DNA of 64,000 nucleotides from Eriocheir sinensis (taxonomy: Eukaryota > Arthropoda > Malacostraca > Decapoda > Varunidae). This document shows positions 47,641 to 61,420 of this stretch, in pieces. Position 1 is the first letter of the stretch, and each line of letters starts with the position of its first letter. Location: positions 8,532,490 to 8,596,489 of the forward strand of contig NC_066544.1 of the NCBI RefSeq assembly GCF_024679095.1, in the 5' to 3' direction. A program made the position numbers and the translations under genes. A model generated the notes under the pieces. That model saw only the letters and a list, made by a program, of their open reading frames with translations, made no database searches and was not told where the DNA came from.

Positions 47641-48499
47641 CTTGCGAGAAAGGAGTTTGGCGTAGAATAAATGATGTTGAACCCAAGCACACGGTGGATG
47701 TCTAAGCACTTTTACCTCCTAATATTTACGCGTCAACCACGATATCTTACTTGAGACTAACTGGAGAACTTATTACCTTTTAGTGTCTGTGTCTATTGCT
47801 AAATTTCGACTTAACAAGATGGACGTTTGATGAAAAATTGAAAACATACCAAACTTTATGCACCTATCTACCTGGTTTGTAGCATTAACGGGAGATTCTA
47901 TCATCTTGAGGAGAATATATACCACTAAACTTCGACTTAACATGAAGAACCCAAGCACACGGTGGATGTCTAAGCACTTTTACCTCCTAATATTTACGCG
48001 TCAACCACGAAATTTTACTTGAGACTAACTGGAGAACTTATTACCTTTTAGTGTCTGTGTCTATCGCTAAATTTCGACTTAACATGAAGAGTACGATGCA
48101 AAATAGACCACATACGAAACTTTATGCACCTTCATATTATTAAGTACACGTATCTACCTGGATTGTAGCACTAACGGGAGATTCTAATACCTTGAGGAGA
48201 CTATATACCACTAAACTTCGACTTAACATGAAGAGTACGATGCAAAATAGACCACATACCAAGCTTTAAGCACCTTCATATTATTAAGTACACGTATCTA
48301 CCTGGTTTGTAGCGCTACCTGGAGATTCTAATACCTTGAGGAGACTATATACCACTAAACTTCGACTTAACATGAAGAGTACGATGCAAAATAGAACACA
48401 TACCAAACTTTAAACACCTTCACATTATTAAGTACACGTATCTACCTGGTTTGAAGCACTTACGGGAGATTCTAATACCTTGAGGAGACTATATACCAT
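47641..48499 (+). repeat. 144-bp satellite
   Basis: CTATATACCACTAAACTTCG at 48,201 and 48,345 and CTATATACCATTAAC at 48,489 are exactly 144 bp apart. ATGAAGAGTACGATGCAAAA and AAGTACACGTATCTACCTGG are the other landmarks. A longer unit including GAACCCAAGCACACGGTGGA occurs twice (47,679 and 47,946). It shares TAGAAT, CACGTATCTACCTGG and GCTACCTGGA motifs with the 170-bp satellite and is probably derived from it. Confidence 0.88.
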
Positions 48500-48685
48500 T
48501 AACTATTTCCAAAGGGCGAAAGGGATAACAGTCGGGTTCTAATGAGTGTGTCTGTAAGTTCATGATACGGCAGAAGGATCAAACTACCACCAGGGTCATC
48601 AAACCATCCCTGGAAATGCCCAAAGCTCCCCCGAAAGGCTAGTCAATACATGTACTTGGGCGCCGAAATGCTTAAGAATGTGGTC
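48500..48685 (-). mobile_element. Family B TIR element, truncated
   Basis: GTCGGGTTCTAATGAGTGTG, CAAACTACCACCAGGGTCAT and TTGGGCGCCGAAATGCTTAA match the family. Its end GACCACATTCTTAAGCA is read on the minus strand from 48,685; the other end is lost. Confidence 0.75.
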
Positions 48686-48974
48686 TTATTAAATATCGCT
48701 AAACACCAACGCGCCATGAAGGGAGTGAGTCTGATGCACGGGCGAATCGATATCTAAGCACATAAATAAAGACTACTGCGTAAACACATAAATAAATAAA
48801 TGACTACGTAGCCACCTCGAGCTTGCGGGGGAGGGGGGGAAGTGAGGAAGGGAGGAAAGGACAGGGAGGGAGGGTGAGGGAGAGGGGATGAGAGAGAGAG
48901 AGAAAGAGAAAGAATTTGAAGATTTAAGGTAGGGTCAGATTAACAGAAGGAAGGAAGGAAGGAAGCAAAGTAGA

Positions 48975-48979
<5 letters not shown>
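48686..48979. other. Satellite remnant then G/A-rich DNA
   Basis: ATCGCTAAACACCAACGCGC and TATCTAAGCACATAAATAAA recall the satellite. 48,825-48,975 is purine-rich, with AAGG repeats at 48,947-48,964. Confidence 0.6.
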
Positions 48980-49033
<54 letters not shown>

Positions 49034-49171
49034 AAACGTAAAAACGAAAAAATGAAAGGAAGACAGAAAAATAAAGAAAAAGGAAAGAAAGAAAAAGAAA
49101 AAGAGAAAATAAGAACAAAAAAATACAGAAAATAATGAAAGGAAGAAAAAGCAAGAAAAGAAGAGAAAAAG

Positions 49172-49244
<73 letters not shown>
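48980..49244. repeat. (GA)n - spacer - (GA)n module, copy 2
   Basis: (GA)n 48,980-49,030 and 49,177-49,244 flank a spacer that aligns with 2956-3087 (AAAATGAAAGGAAGACAG; AATAATGAAAGGAAGAAAAA; AGCAAGAAAAGAAGAGAAAA). Orientation is the same as copy 1, 46 kb away. Confidence 0.9.
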
Positions 49245-49247
<3 letters not shown>

Positions 49248-49371
49248 ACTAGATGGCCCAGCCTGTACATACACATACCAACGCATACATAATTCAATAC
49301 ATGACCGTAATATATACAATGGATTATATTATTTTTCTATCAGCGACACTTTTAGGATATATCGTCACTAC

Positions 49372-49460
<89 letters not shown>

Positions 49461-49498
49461 TATCCTTTAGAGGACGCAGTAAAACTCTATATATATAT

Positions 49499-49590
<92 letters not shown>

Positions 49591-49672
49591 TCAGCTTTCC
49601 CGAAGGAGCAATGGACTGACGGAATGCTTCACTAAATAAACCGATGTATGTATGTATGTATGTATGTGTGTA

Positions 49673-49730
<58 letters not shown>

Positions 49731-49837
49731 GGGTACACGCATATATTGAATGACTAACAAAAAAAATTAAAAAAATAAGGAACACATTAAAATACAAGAC
49801 ATTATAAACTTAATCCATCTAGAATATAAAACGTAAG

Positions 49838-49868
<31 letters not shown>

Positions 49869-50020
49869 AAGCACAGGTATATACACGCACGCACGCACGC
49901 ACAGGCACACACCTTAGCGCGTTGATTGCTATGCGTTGGTCTGATAATTGTGAAAGTCGACGGTGGCGTTAGTGAGTGTGGGAAAGCTTTTTATCACCGC
50001 CATTGTCAGTAACAGTACCA
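49245..50020. repeat. (CA)n, (GA)n, (GTAT)n, (GT)n cluster
   Basis: (CA)n 49,375-49,455 and 49,839-49,865; (GA)n 49,500-49,587; GTAT tetramers 49,646-49,676; (GT)n 49,678-49,728. Spacers are unique, without genes. Confidence 0.95.
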
Positions 50021-50029
50021 GAGCAGGCG

Positions 50030-50062
<33 letters not shown>

Positions 50063-50076
50063 TTGTTGTCGTTGTC

Positions 50077-50107
<31 letters not shown>

Positions 50108-50185
50108 ATAACATTCTCTTTCTTATTATTCCTATTTTTATTACTGTTGTTACTTCTGTTTTTGTTTCTATTATTTTTGTATCGC

Positions 50186-50235
<50 letters not shown>

Positions 50236-50320
50236 CCTAAACAGCTATCCACCACAACTATCATACCATACTACTACTACTACTACTACCACCACAGCTA
50301 CAACCACTATCATTTTCTCA
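50021..50320. repeat. (GTT)n, (GGT)n, (AGT)n and (ACT)n
   Basis: (GTT)n 50,028-50,092, a GGT patch to 50,106, (AGT)n 50,190-50,235, (ACT)n 50,266-50,288. AGT and ACT are reverse complements, so 50,190-50,288 can fold back. Confidence 0.92.
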
Positions 50321-50569
50321 ACAATTATATACTTTTTTAGCAAGCCTTCGTTTATAACATTTTCTTCTCGTCTTCATAATAGGAAAGCAGGAACTGATTT
50401 CATGTTCTCCGCGCTGTGTTATATATTTCAAACCTTCGTCCTTGATCGTCGCCTTGTGTTTATTTAGGCTTGGTTTGTCGATGCATTTCCTTGTTGTTGT
50501 TGTTGTTTTGGTGTTGTTGTTGACTTACGAGATACCTAATTTATGAATGCAAAAGTTGGAATGGAAACG

Positions 50570-50570
<1 letters not shown>
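50321..50570. other. Unique non-coding with a short (GTT)n
   Basis: TTGTTGTTGTTGTTTTGGTG at about 50,491. Nothing else. Confidence 0.5.
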
Positions 50571-50630
<60 letters not shown>

Positions 50631-50766
50631 GGGCCAGGCCAAGCAAAGCCACAGAACTGCTTGGAAATCTTACGTAAACTGACAAGAGAAGATAAAAAAA
50701 GAAAGAAAGAAAGAAAGGAAAGAATGGCAGACAGGTATGTGTGTACGTGTGCCGAATGAACAGTAC

Positions 50767-50821
<55 letters not shown>

Positions 50822-50997
50822 GCCTCTCGAGTGACAAGCAGAGGGAGGGAAGAAGGAAGATGAGGAGGAGGAAGAGGAGGAGGAGGAGGAGGAGGCTGAG
50901 GAGGAAGAGGAGGAGGCTGAGGAGGAGGAGGAGGAGGCTGAGGAGGAGGAGGAGGAGGCTGAGGAATAGGAGGAGGAGGCAGTTTGCAGTTGTCTAA

Positions 50998-51060
<63 letters not shown>
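50571..51060. repeat. (CA)n, (GAG-GCT)n minisatellite, (GT)n
   Basis: (CA)n 50,571-50,629 and 50,769-50,819; GGAGGAGGAGGCTGAGGAGG-like units (about 24 bp) at 50,870-50,970; (GT)n 50,997-51,060. Confidence 0.95.
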
Positions 51061-52865
51061 GCGTCATTTCTTCAGCCTCTATCTTCCTCCTCCTCTTCCT
51101 CCTTCTCCTCCTCCCCCCTTCGTTTCAACACTTCCAGCCGTTTCCCTTCTCCTTCCTCCGCTCATTTCCTTCCTTCAATCACACCTGCCTCCCTTCCTTC
51201 CTTCCTCCCTTCTCTCCTTCGTCTTTACCTCCCTTATTCCTCCCTCATCTTTCCTATCCATGTCTTGTTTTCCTCTCTTTCTCCTTTCCTATCTTCATCA
51301 TTCCCTCTTCCTTCCTTCCTCATTCCTTTCTATTCTTCATATTCTTCCTCTTCTTTGTTTGCCTTTCTCTTTTTCTATCTCCATCTTTCCTTCTTCCTTC
51401 CTTCCTCTTCTTTGTTTGCCTTTCTCTTTTTCTATCTATCTTTCCTTCTTCCTTCCTTCCTCATTCCTTTCTATTTTTCATATTCTTTCTCTTCTTTGTT
51501 TGCCTTTCTCTTTTTCTATCTCCATCTTTCCTTCTTCGTTCCTTCCTCATTCCTTTCTATTCTTCATATTCTTTCTCTTCTCTTAATTCTCATTTCTCCC
51601 TTTGCCTCATCTCTGTATACCTCTTTTCTTCTTCCTCCTCCTCCTCCTCCTCCTCCTCCTTTTTCTCTTCCTCTCACTCCCTATCTTCCTCTTCTCATAT
51701 CCTATTTCCTCTCCTCTGGTTATTATTTTCATCTTTGTCTTTTCCTTCACTTCCCCTTCATCAGCTCTATTCCTTTCTTCCTTCATTCTTTCCCTTCACC
51801 TAATATATTACTCCTTCCTTCTCTCATTATCACCTTTTACTTTCACTTTCATGCCTCCTTCCTTCCTTCCCGTCTTTCCTTTGTCTTCAGTTCACCTGCT
51901 TCTACCTTCTTCCTTCTCTCATTATCACCTCCTTATTTGCCTTCTACTTTCACTTTCATGCTTTCTTCCTTCTTTATTTCCTTTGTCTTGAGTTCACCTG
52001 CTTCTACTTTTTTCCTTATCTCTAATCACCTCCTTATTTGCCTTCTACTTTCATGCTTTCTTTCTTCCTTCAAATTTTCCTTTCTCCCAATTTCACATGT
52101 TCCTTCCTTCCTTCTCTCATAATCACCTCCTTCCTTTTATTTAGCATACCTCACCTCATCTGCTTCTACCTTCTTCCTTCTCTCATTATCACCTTATTTG
52201 CCTTCTACTTTCATGCTTTCTTTCTTCCTTCAAATTTTCCTTTCTCCCAATTTCACATGTTCCTTCCTTCCTTCTCTCATAATCACCTCCTTCCTTTTAT
52301 TTAGCATACCTCACCTCCTTCGTTAAATATTCCAAACCTTCTCTACTCATCTCCCTCCTCTAACCTTCCTTGATCTCATACGTTCTCCTCCTTCTCCTCC
52401 TCATACTTTTCCCTGTATCTCCTTTTCTATGTGTTCTCCTCCTCCTATACCTCATCCTCAACATTCCTTATATCTCTTCCTCCTTTACTCTCCTCTTAAT
52501 CCTCCTCCTTAACCTTCCCTATACTTTCTTTTTTCTGTATGTTTCTTCACTTCCTATCCTCCTACTCTTCTTCTTCTTCTTCTTACTCTTCCTCATCATC
52601 TTTCCTTACATATCCTACTCCACCACTACCTCCTCTTCCTCCTCCTCCTCCTCATCATCATCCACAAACTTTCCTACATTCACTGCTCCATCACCATCAT
52701 CATCATCATATCCCACTTTCACTACTCCTTTACCTGTGCCTCCCAATCACCACCTTAGCCTTCCCCAACACCTGTATGTACCACCAGCTGTCTCCTCGTC
52801 ACCTGAGCCAATTAACAGACTGACCCGCCACCTGGCAACTCACTGAAGGGCTCATCAAGGCTCTC
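51061..52865 (+). repeat. Pyrimidine-rich region with nested minisatellites
   Basis: CTTTGTTTGCCTTTCTCTTT recurs at about 51,352, 51,409 and 51,495. A 160-bp near-perfect duplication starts TGCCTTCTACTTTCATGCTT at 52,039 and 52,199 and runs through CCAATTTCACATGTTCCTTC. CATCATCATCATC-type repeats occur near 52,650-52,715. No gene; the long Ser/Phe frames are compositional. Confidence 0.88.
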
Positions 52866-53400
52866 ATGACTGCCACTAACTACTGCAGGGGAGTGCCACG
52901 AAGGGGAAGGGAAGGGAAGGGAAGGGAGGAGAGAGGGAAGAGCAAGGAAAGGGGTGGGAAATGGGAAGGAGAGGGAGAGTTATGGGAGAGGAGATGTGCG
53001 GGAAGGGAAGGAAGGGAAGTGAGGGAAGGGAAAGGAAGCAAAGGGAAGGAAGAACAGACGGGAATTAAGGGAAGGGAAAGGACGAAAAGAGAAGGGAAGG
53101 GAAGGCATGGAAAGAAGTGGGAAAGAAATGGGGAATGAAGGATGGAAGGGGAAGGGAAAAACGGGTGGAAGGAGGGGAATTAATAGAAGGAAAGGATAGG
53201 AAAAGGAAGAGACGGGAAACGAAATGGAAGGGAAGGGAAGGAAAGGCAATGAATGGGACGGGAGAGGGGGTGGGAAGGGAAGGAAAGATGAGGCAAGAGA
53301 AGGAATGGAATAAAGAGGGGATGGGAGAGGAGAGGGGAGTGAAGAAAAATGAAGGGAAAGTACAAAGAAAGTGAATGCATTGAAATTTACCATAAGCATT
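52866..53400. repeat. G/A-rich (GGGAA)n-like region
   Basis: GGGAAGGGAAGGGAAGG at 52,903-52,925 decays into irregular purine DNA. No gene. Confidence 0.85.
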
Positions 53401-54125
53401 ACTCCTTCCTCCTCCTCCTCTTCCTCTTCCTCCTTCGGGTCACAGGTTGTCTTGTGGTGTACCAAGCCATTCCCACAATTACTAATCCTCTCGTTTTCCT
53501 TTCTTCAGCGTAATGTGGGTACTTGCTGCTTCTTGCTTTGTTTTGTGTGTAATCGTAGAGAGGAAATGTTGTAAGCGGTTTATCAATATTCAACTCTTGT
53601 TTGGTAATACTGACGATGGCAATAATAATAATAATGATAAGAATGAGGAAAAGAAGAAGAAGAAGAAGATGAAGGAGAAGAAGGAAATAAAAGAAGAAGA
53701 ATAGGAAAAAGAAGAAGATTAAGCAGACGAACAAGAACAACAACAACAGCAGAAGCATCAATCAGAACACGTAACAAAATCGTAATAATAAAAAAAATAA
53801 TAGCAGTAATAACAAAACAATTACAAAAACACAAAAAACAATGACAAAACGAAAAAATATAATGTTCTTCGTTCCTCCTCGACCCCCCCCCCCCCCCCCC
53901 CGTATTCAATCCTCCCCACAAACAACCTATTTCTAGTAATTTATTGAAGACTTTAACTTGTGTCCCTTCCCCCGCCATCCAACTTTATTCAATTATCATC
54001 AGACATACCAACACCTTCCCTCTCTCCCTCCTCCCATCCCATCCCTCCTTTCCTTGGCTTTCTCTTTCATAACACCTCATCAACGCCTGACACCTCCATT
54101 CCCACACCCATAAACACCGGGGACA
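53401..54125. other. Mixed non-coding: (TCC)n, (GAA)n, AAT-rich, C run
   Basis: TCC triplets 53,404-53,435, (GAA)n 53,648-53,700, A-rich 53,775-53,860 and a C run at 53,882-53,901. No supported gene. Confidence 0.7.
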
Positions 54126-54645
54126 CCACATCACGCCTGCTAATGACATGATAACACACACCCACAACACACACACAAATGAGATCACAACATACAACCT
54201 TATCTTACACACCATATTACACTATTTAATGACAAACACAACATCACACACCACATCACGCCTGCTAATAACATGACAACACACACACACACACACACAC
54301 ACAACACATTACAGCACAACACACTCACACAATCTAATAAAACCACAACATATACCCTTACCTTACATACCATATTACACCATCAAATAACACATCACAC
54401 AACCTTACACTCCACATCACACTTACTAATAACACCGCAACACACGATCTCCCACACCATCTAATGAAACCGCAACACAACCTCACATTACATCATCTTA
54501 TCACATCAATATGACCTCAAACACCACACCACACCTATCAGTGACACCACAACACACTATCTCACACACCACATTACACCGTCTTATCACACATCACATC
54601 ACACACACCACAACACACACACCCAACACCATCCATTTCATTACC
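54126..54645 (+). repeat. AC-rich degenerate minisatellite
   Basis: CCACATCACGCCTGCTAATG (54,126), CCACATCACGCCTGCTAATA (54,250), CCACATCACACTTACTAATA (about 54,411) and a weaker copy near 54,525 mark units of about 115-160 bp made of CAACACAC and TTACACCAT pieces. (CA)n at 54,280-54,302. Confidence 0.8.
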
Positions 54646-54659
54646 TTCACCTATCAAAC

Positions 54660-55135
54660 AGGTCTTAATTAGGTTTGCTGTTTTCTCCTCCTCTTTTATC
54701 CCACAAAAATCAAGCTGTCGGTTATTTTCCTACCCAATCTTACTTGCGTTTTTTTTCTTTTTCTTTTTTCTTTCTTCTGTCCCCCGAAAATCTACCCATC
54801 CATGTGTTCCTTGTCCTCCCTCCCTTTTGTTTTTTCCTCCTTCTCTAGTCCACGAAAATCAACCTGTCACATTTCTCTTGTCCTCCGTCTCTATACTTCC
54901 CGATAGAACCATTCCCAATCTTAATGTTTAGTTTGTTTTTCCACTTCTGTCCCACGATACTCTGCCCATCAATAGTCTCCTTGTCCTCCCTCTCTGTACT
55001 TACCGACAGAAACGTTTCCAAACTTATCTACGTTTTGTTTCTGCTTTTTCTCTCTTCCGTTCCACAAAAATCTACAACCATCGATAGTTACCGTGTCCTC
55101 CCTCTCGCTCTATACTTCCAGACAGAAACTTTCCC
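54660..55135 (+). repeat. Degenerate tandem repeat of 80-115 bp, about five copies
   Basis: Each unit has TGT(C/T)C(C/G)(C/A)C(A/G)AAA(A/T)TC-like, TTGTCCTCCCTC and TACTTCC(C/A)GA(C/T)AGAA motifs, then TTTCCCAA(T/A)(C/T)TTA. Clear copies start near 54,775, 54,850, 54,945 and 55,060. Confidence 0.75.
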
Positions 55136-55324
55136 AAATTAACCAACCCAAAAATCTGGAGCATAATACCTGTGTGAAAGCATCCAGTCATTTCCCGCGA
55201 TGAAATATTTGCTTCCCACGCATTGAAAGGAGGAAATTTTTGCATAGATCTGTGTGTGTATAATTCACCCACAGCCTTGATCACAGCCGTCATCGTTAGC
55301 AAGACTTATTGCCCTCCATACCCA
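55136..55324. other. Unique non-coding
   Basis: No repeat or gene recognised; it may include the far 3' part of the adjacent SINE. Confidence 0.4.
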
Positions 55325-55511
55325 AGCAAACTCATTATAGTCGATCTCGGGGTACTGCCGGGACCTTCATCCCCCCCATCCCCCTTGGTCAAGAGGGGAC
55401 AGTAACCGCTGCTCTGTCAGTGGAAAAATCCCAAGCCAGAGGAGTGCTCGAACCTCCGCGTGCCAGACCGCGAAGCCTAGCAGCGCAGAGTTCTACCACT
55501 GAGCTACCGGA

Positions 55512-55514
<3 letters not shown>
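55325..55514 (-). mobile_element. tRNA-derived SINE
   Basis: On the minus strand from 55,514: CTCCGGTAGCTCAGTGGTAG (A box TAGCTCAGTGG), an anticodon-like stem CTGCG/CGCGG with an enlarged loop, a T-arm GGAGGTTCGAGCACTCC (B box), then a body with ACAGAGCAGCGGTTACTGTC and CTTGACCAAGGGGGATGGGG. The loop is too large for a standard tRNA, so this is a SINE head. A (GT)n array lies immediately upstream of the head. Confidence 0.85.

Positions 55515-55566
<52 letters not shown>
55513..55566. repeat. (GT)n microsatellite
   Basis: Abuts the 5' end of the SINE head. Confidence 0.97.
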
Positions 55567-55567
<1 letters not shown>

Positions 55568-56204
55568 CGCGTGGCCAATAATATTATGCACTGAGAATTG
55601 AATGATAACTGCAAAACTTCTCTTGTATATACATTTTCCTTGAATTGTTAGATAAGAGTCTAGACAAGAACATCCTCTCCCTCCCCCCTTCTCCCCACCC
55701 CTTTCTCCCTCCCTCACATCGTCGCCATCAAACGCCCACGCCCTCAGCTATCTTTCAAGAGCACAAGAGCGACAACCTCCGCGCAGGATAAAAATAAAAA
55801 AAAGTTCCTTCGTCCACTGATACACTGGGTTCGTCACCATCACCCGCTCTGCACACAGTATCAGCGGAGGTTCGGGTGGAATGATGAAAAGTTTGGAAAG
55901 TTTCGTTTAGTCGGTGCAACATCTGTGGTCGTATGCCGGAGAGAGACAGAAGGGGTGGACAGGGGCGTAGAGTATCGGAAAAGCCGCCCAAATTTTTCCA
56001 CCCCGCCCGGGAATCGAGGTGGAATGATGCGGCTTGAGGGAGAGAGGTGATGGAGGCGGCAATCATGTGCGTTTTGGATTTAGCTCTGCATTCTTAGACG
56101 TTTTCGGCTCACAACAAATGTTTCCAAAGGCCACAAACGAGATTAGTCAGGTTTATCATGAGTGTTTTTCACATTCATGGTGCAGAAGCCTCACCAAGCT
56201 ATCA
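55567..56204. other. Mixed non-coding, partly GC-rich
   Basis: GAGGT(T/G)...GGTGGAATGATG occurs twice (about 55,867 and 56,017). A minus frame at 55,755-56,066 is open for about 100 codons without recognisable domains. CCGGGAATCGAGGT at 56,009 is weakly B-box-like. No supported gene. Confidence 0.4.
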
Positions 56205-56420
56205 CTAGGAGCCGATTTCACAGTCCAACACAGTGTCTTTGTCACAGCCCGAACCAAACTATAGAATCCCATACAATCCAAAATGGTGAGGTCATCGATA
56301 CCACACTAAATACACAAGACTGTTCCTGTATACTTTCATCAAATTTGTGAACTTAAATATAATCACCAGACACTATACAAGGAAATTTCGAAGGCTCTGG
56401 TATTGGTTTGGGAGCTTACC
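56205..56420 (+). mobile_element. Family A repeat
   Basis: GAGCCGATTTCACAGTCCAA, AACCAAACTATAGAATC, ACACAAGACTGTTCCTGTAT and TTTCGAAGGCTCTGGTATTG match the family. It is a single copy without the internal 31-bp expansion, i.e. the unexpanded state of 44,070-45,040. Confidence 0.8.
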
Positions 56421-56426
56421 CTTTCC

Positions 56427-56540
56427 TCCCCTCTGGTCTGCCACACAGTCCCAACACCTATCTTTTCCTCTCATATGTAAGATATAGGTGACATATGAGA
56501 GGAAAAAATAGGTGTTGGGACTGTGGCAGAGCAGAGGGGA
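56427..56540. repeat. 114-bp near-perfect hairpin
   Basis: Arms 56,427-56,478 and 56,491-56,540 are inverted repeats (CAGTCCCAACACCTAT against ATAGGTGTTGGGACTG, and TCCTCTCATATGT against ACATATGAGAGGA). There are about two mismatches and one 2-base bulge; the loop is AAGATATAGGTG. It could be a foldback MITE, a local inverted duplication or a transcribed hairpin. No flanking duplication was found. Confidence 0.9.
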
Positions 56541-58879
<2,339 letters not shown>

Positions 58880-58965
58880 AGTTGGTAAATCACTCATTCT
58901 CTAGAGCTACCATATGCAGGCCAAATGGCCTCCTGTAATTTCTTTATATCCTATTGTGTGACAAC
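58880..58965 (+). mobile_element. LINE 3' UTR fragment
   Basis: AGAGCTACCATATGCAGGCC, AAATGGCCTCCTGTAATTTC and TTTATATCCTATTGTG parallel the tail at 18,480-18,535 (GGAGCTGCCTTGTATAGGCC, AACCGGCCTCTTGCAGACTC). Both hold a hairpin AGGCCAA-N-N-GGCCT. No RT sequence was recognised upstream. Confidence 0.65.
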
Positions 58966-61109
58966 CAGTCATCATTGGGACATTACTGCTGCTGACTCCA
59001 CCATTAATACTTTTACTGATATCTAAACATTCCAGCCGGCTTTTGCCTTAGTTTTCCAAGTTTTGTTCTTTGCATTTCTATAGCTAACACTCCATTCTAG
59101 CATGTAGATATTTTGCACTGATTATTATGCATAATTTACGAGTGATAAAAGCCATCAGCAAACTTATAAAAGCTACCTTGTGGTTTATATACAGGCTGAT
59201 GCATGAACTTCAAAAAGTGCATTTGTTTTGTGGTGTCTTGCCTCCTCCCATTTCGTCTGCATCAGCACCACAATGAGTGATACTTCAACACTGCAATGAA
59301 ATGTCAAAAATGTTTGGCCTCCTGAGATGTCATTCCTCACATCCTAAATGATGCATATCAATAAGCAAGTGTTGTTTAGCCAAGATAGTCCTGCTGCTCT
59401 GGGCAGCCTCGCTTCCTTTCCTCCACCTGCACGGAGCTGTAGCAATTGTAGACTTGCAGCATTAATGTTTATAAATGTTGAGAAAAGGAAACACCATTTG
59501 TTTATCTGCCAATGAATGATGGTATTCTTAACTGACCAAGATAGTCAGGCCACTGTAATTCTTTAGATCTTCTTGCACCTTGCCACTGTTGACCCAGACT
59601 TTTGATTACAACACCTGACAATATTCTGAAGGCCGGGGGAAGTTTTGACACATAATTTTAATACTTTTGTTACTTGCATGATTTCTCCTTGCACTGTGGA
59701 TCAACTGAAGCAATGACCTCAGATTTAACAGTTGACATTTCCCTACAAGCTACTCTGCCCAAATAAGTTTAAAATTGCTGTTAGATGGAATTCACTGATA
59801 TTTTTTAATAAGTAACTTGTGTGGTGTCTCTAATATTACAGTGGTCATGGATGATGGTTAGTGATGCCAATTGGTGTGGCCCCCCACACTGCCATATCGT
59901 GGCTGGCTGTCAGTTTTAGATGCAGCACAAACATGCAAATAACCTGATGGAAATCAAGATGAAGCTACAAGTGAACTGGACTGCTTTTTTTGGTTCCCAC
60001 TATTCAGGGCAACTTTCATGAAGCTCCATTCATGCTGGCTACCTCTGATAATTAGACTTTTCAGTTACAGTTTCCCAAGACTTGCAATATAAGCACAGCA
60101 ATGTCAAAGTGTAGGTATGTAGTAACAAGTAGTGTTATGCAAATATAATACAAAAAATATTATAATTTGAATATTCAATATACATACGTATGTATAACCA
60201 AATTTGGCTATTAGTCCTAATACTATTGCCACACGTCTGAAACCTTTACAATATGAGATTGAATCTAAAGATTCATTTCTTATAAACCCTCTTTCAATTT
60301 CAATCAAAGACATTTCAATAATCTCCATATGGGAATTACTAAAATCAGAAAACTAATATACGTAATTAATTAACCAAAAAATCTAAATTTGCAGTTAAGA
60401 AAAATATACAAATAAGTTATAATAAAGAAACCAATCAGCAACATCACCAACATCATTCACAGACTCACTACAGGCACACAGATATGCTGATGGCATGAAG
60501 TCCCTCACTGTCATGCTGGCCACTCAGGTCACTGTATCACAATTCTCTTATGAAACAACTCTGTAAGGCTGGATGTGTTGCTCAGATTTTCTCCTGGCAT
60601 TACTACAGAATTACAACAGATTCATTCCGATAGTTGATATTATTTTTTCTGATGGATTTTAATGTGCCTATTATCACTGATAAGCAGTTCTGTTTCAAAA
60701 TTTTAGCAACTAATTAAGCAGCAATAAATTACACATTTCATTCTTAGTAGCGATGGGATACCATCTTAGCGGAGTTAGACTCAGTTTAAGAAAACGTGGC
60801 ATGCAGATTCAATGATGGCCAGGGGCTGGGATCTTGAATTGGGTGTAATTCTAGAGTTTTACCTATTTGCTAAGTTCAGGCTACTCATTCAGTCAGCACT
60901 GGTAACTGAAACTTGGTCAAGAAACTTTATTTCTCATTTAATGTTGAACAATGTGTGTCCACTACACAGAAAAAAATCACTCCACTGGGAATGGAAGCAT
61001 AAGTGAGTTACACCCTGGGCACCAATCAAATGAGGTGGGCCAATCAAGCTGTGATGTGTCCAGACTGCAATAAACTCCTCCAGCTCAATACGAAAGAGCA
61101 ATGAGAGCA
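58966..61109. other. Mostly unique sequence, no supported gene
   Basis: AT-moderate DNA without tandem arrays. GTCCAGACTGCAATAAACTC (61,057) has a relative at about 61,541. No gene recognised. Confidence 0.5.
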
Positions 61110-61420
61110 GATGCAAAAAGACGAGTGGTCAGCATGGTGACCCCAAACACCTGGGTTCAAGTCGCACCCCAAACATTATCCACATTCTGCCCAGTTCTTC
61201 AAAGGAGCACCGAGGGCAGCATCAGCCAAGCAAAGAGTCATTTATATCTTGGCAGTCATTTAAAATAAAATTTGCCCGTGCCAATAATAGGCTAGGCCGA
61301 CCACCAGATGCCACAGGAGCCATTGGCACTATGGGCATCACACAAATCACGTGGCATGATAAGAAAGCTACATCTGAGCAGAACATGAAATGGAGTTAGA
61401 GGTCCAGATTGTGACAAATG
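61110..61420 (+). mobile_element. Probable decayed SINE
   Basis: GACGAGTGGTCAGCATGGTG (61,120) and GGGTTCAAGTCGCACCCC (61,153) are placed like tRNA A and B regions, though the A box is poor and the head is short. The body continues with CGAGGGCAGCATCAGC and an A-rich TTTAAAATAAAATTTGCC. AAGCTACATCTGAGCAGAAC (61,369) has relatives at about 61,490 and 62,053, so several fragments of this family may lie here. Confidence 0.5.

Noticed and set aside
55440..55514. Functional tRNA gene (minus strand)
   Set aside because: The T-arm is convincing but the anticodon loop is about 11 nt and acceptor pairing is weak; it is better read as a SINE head.
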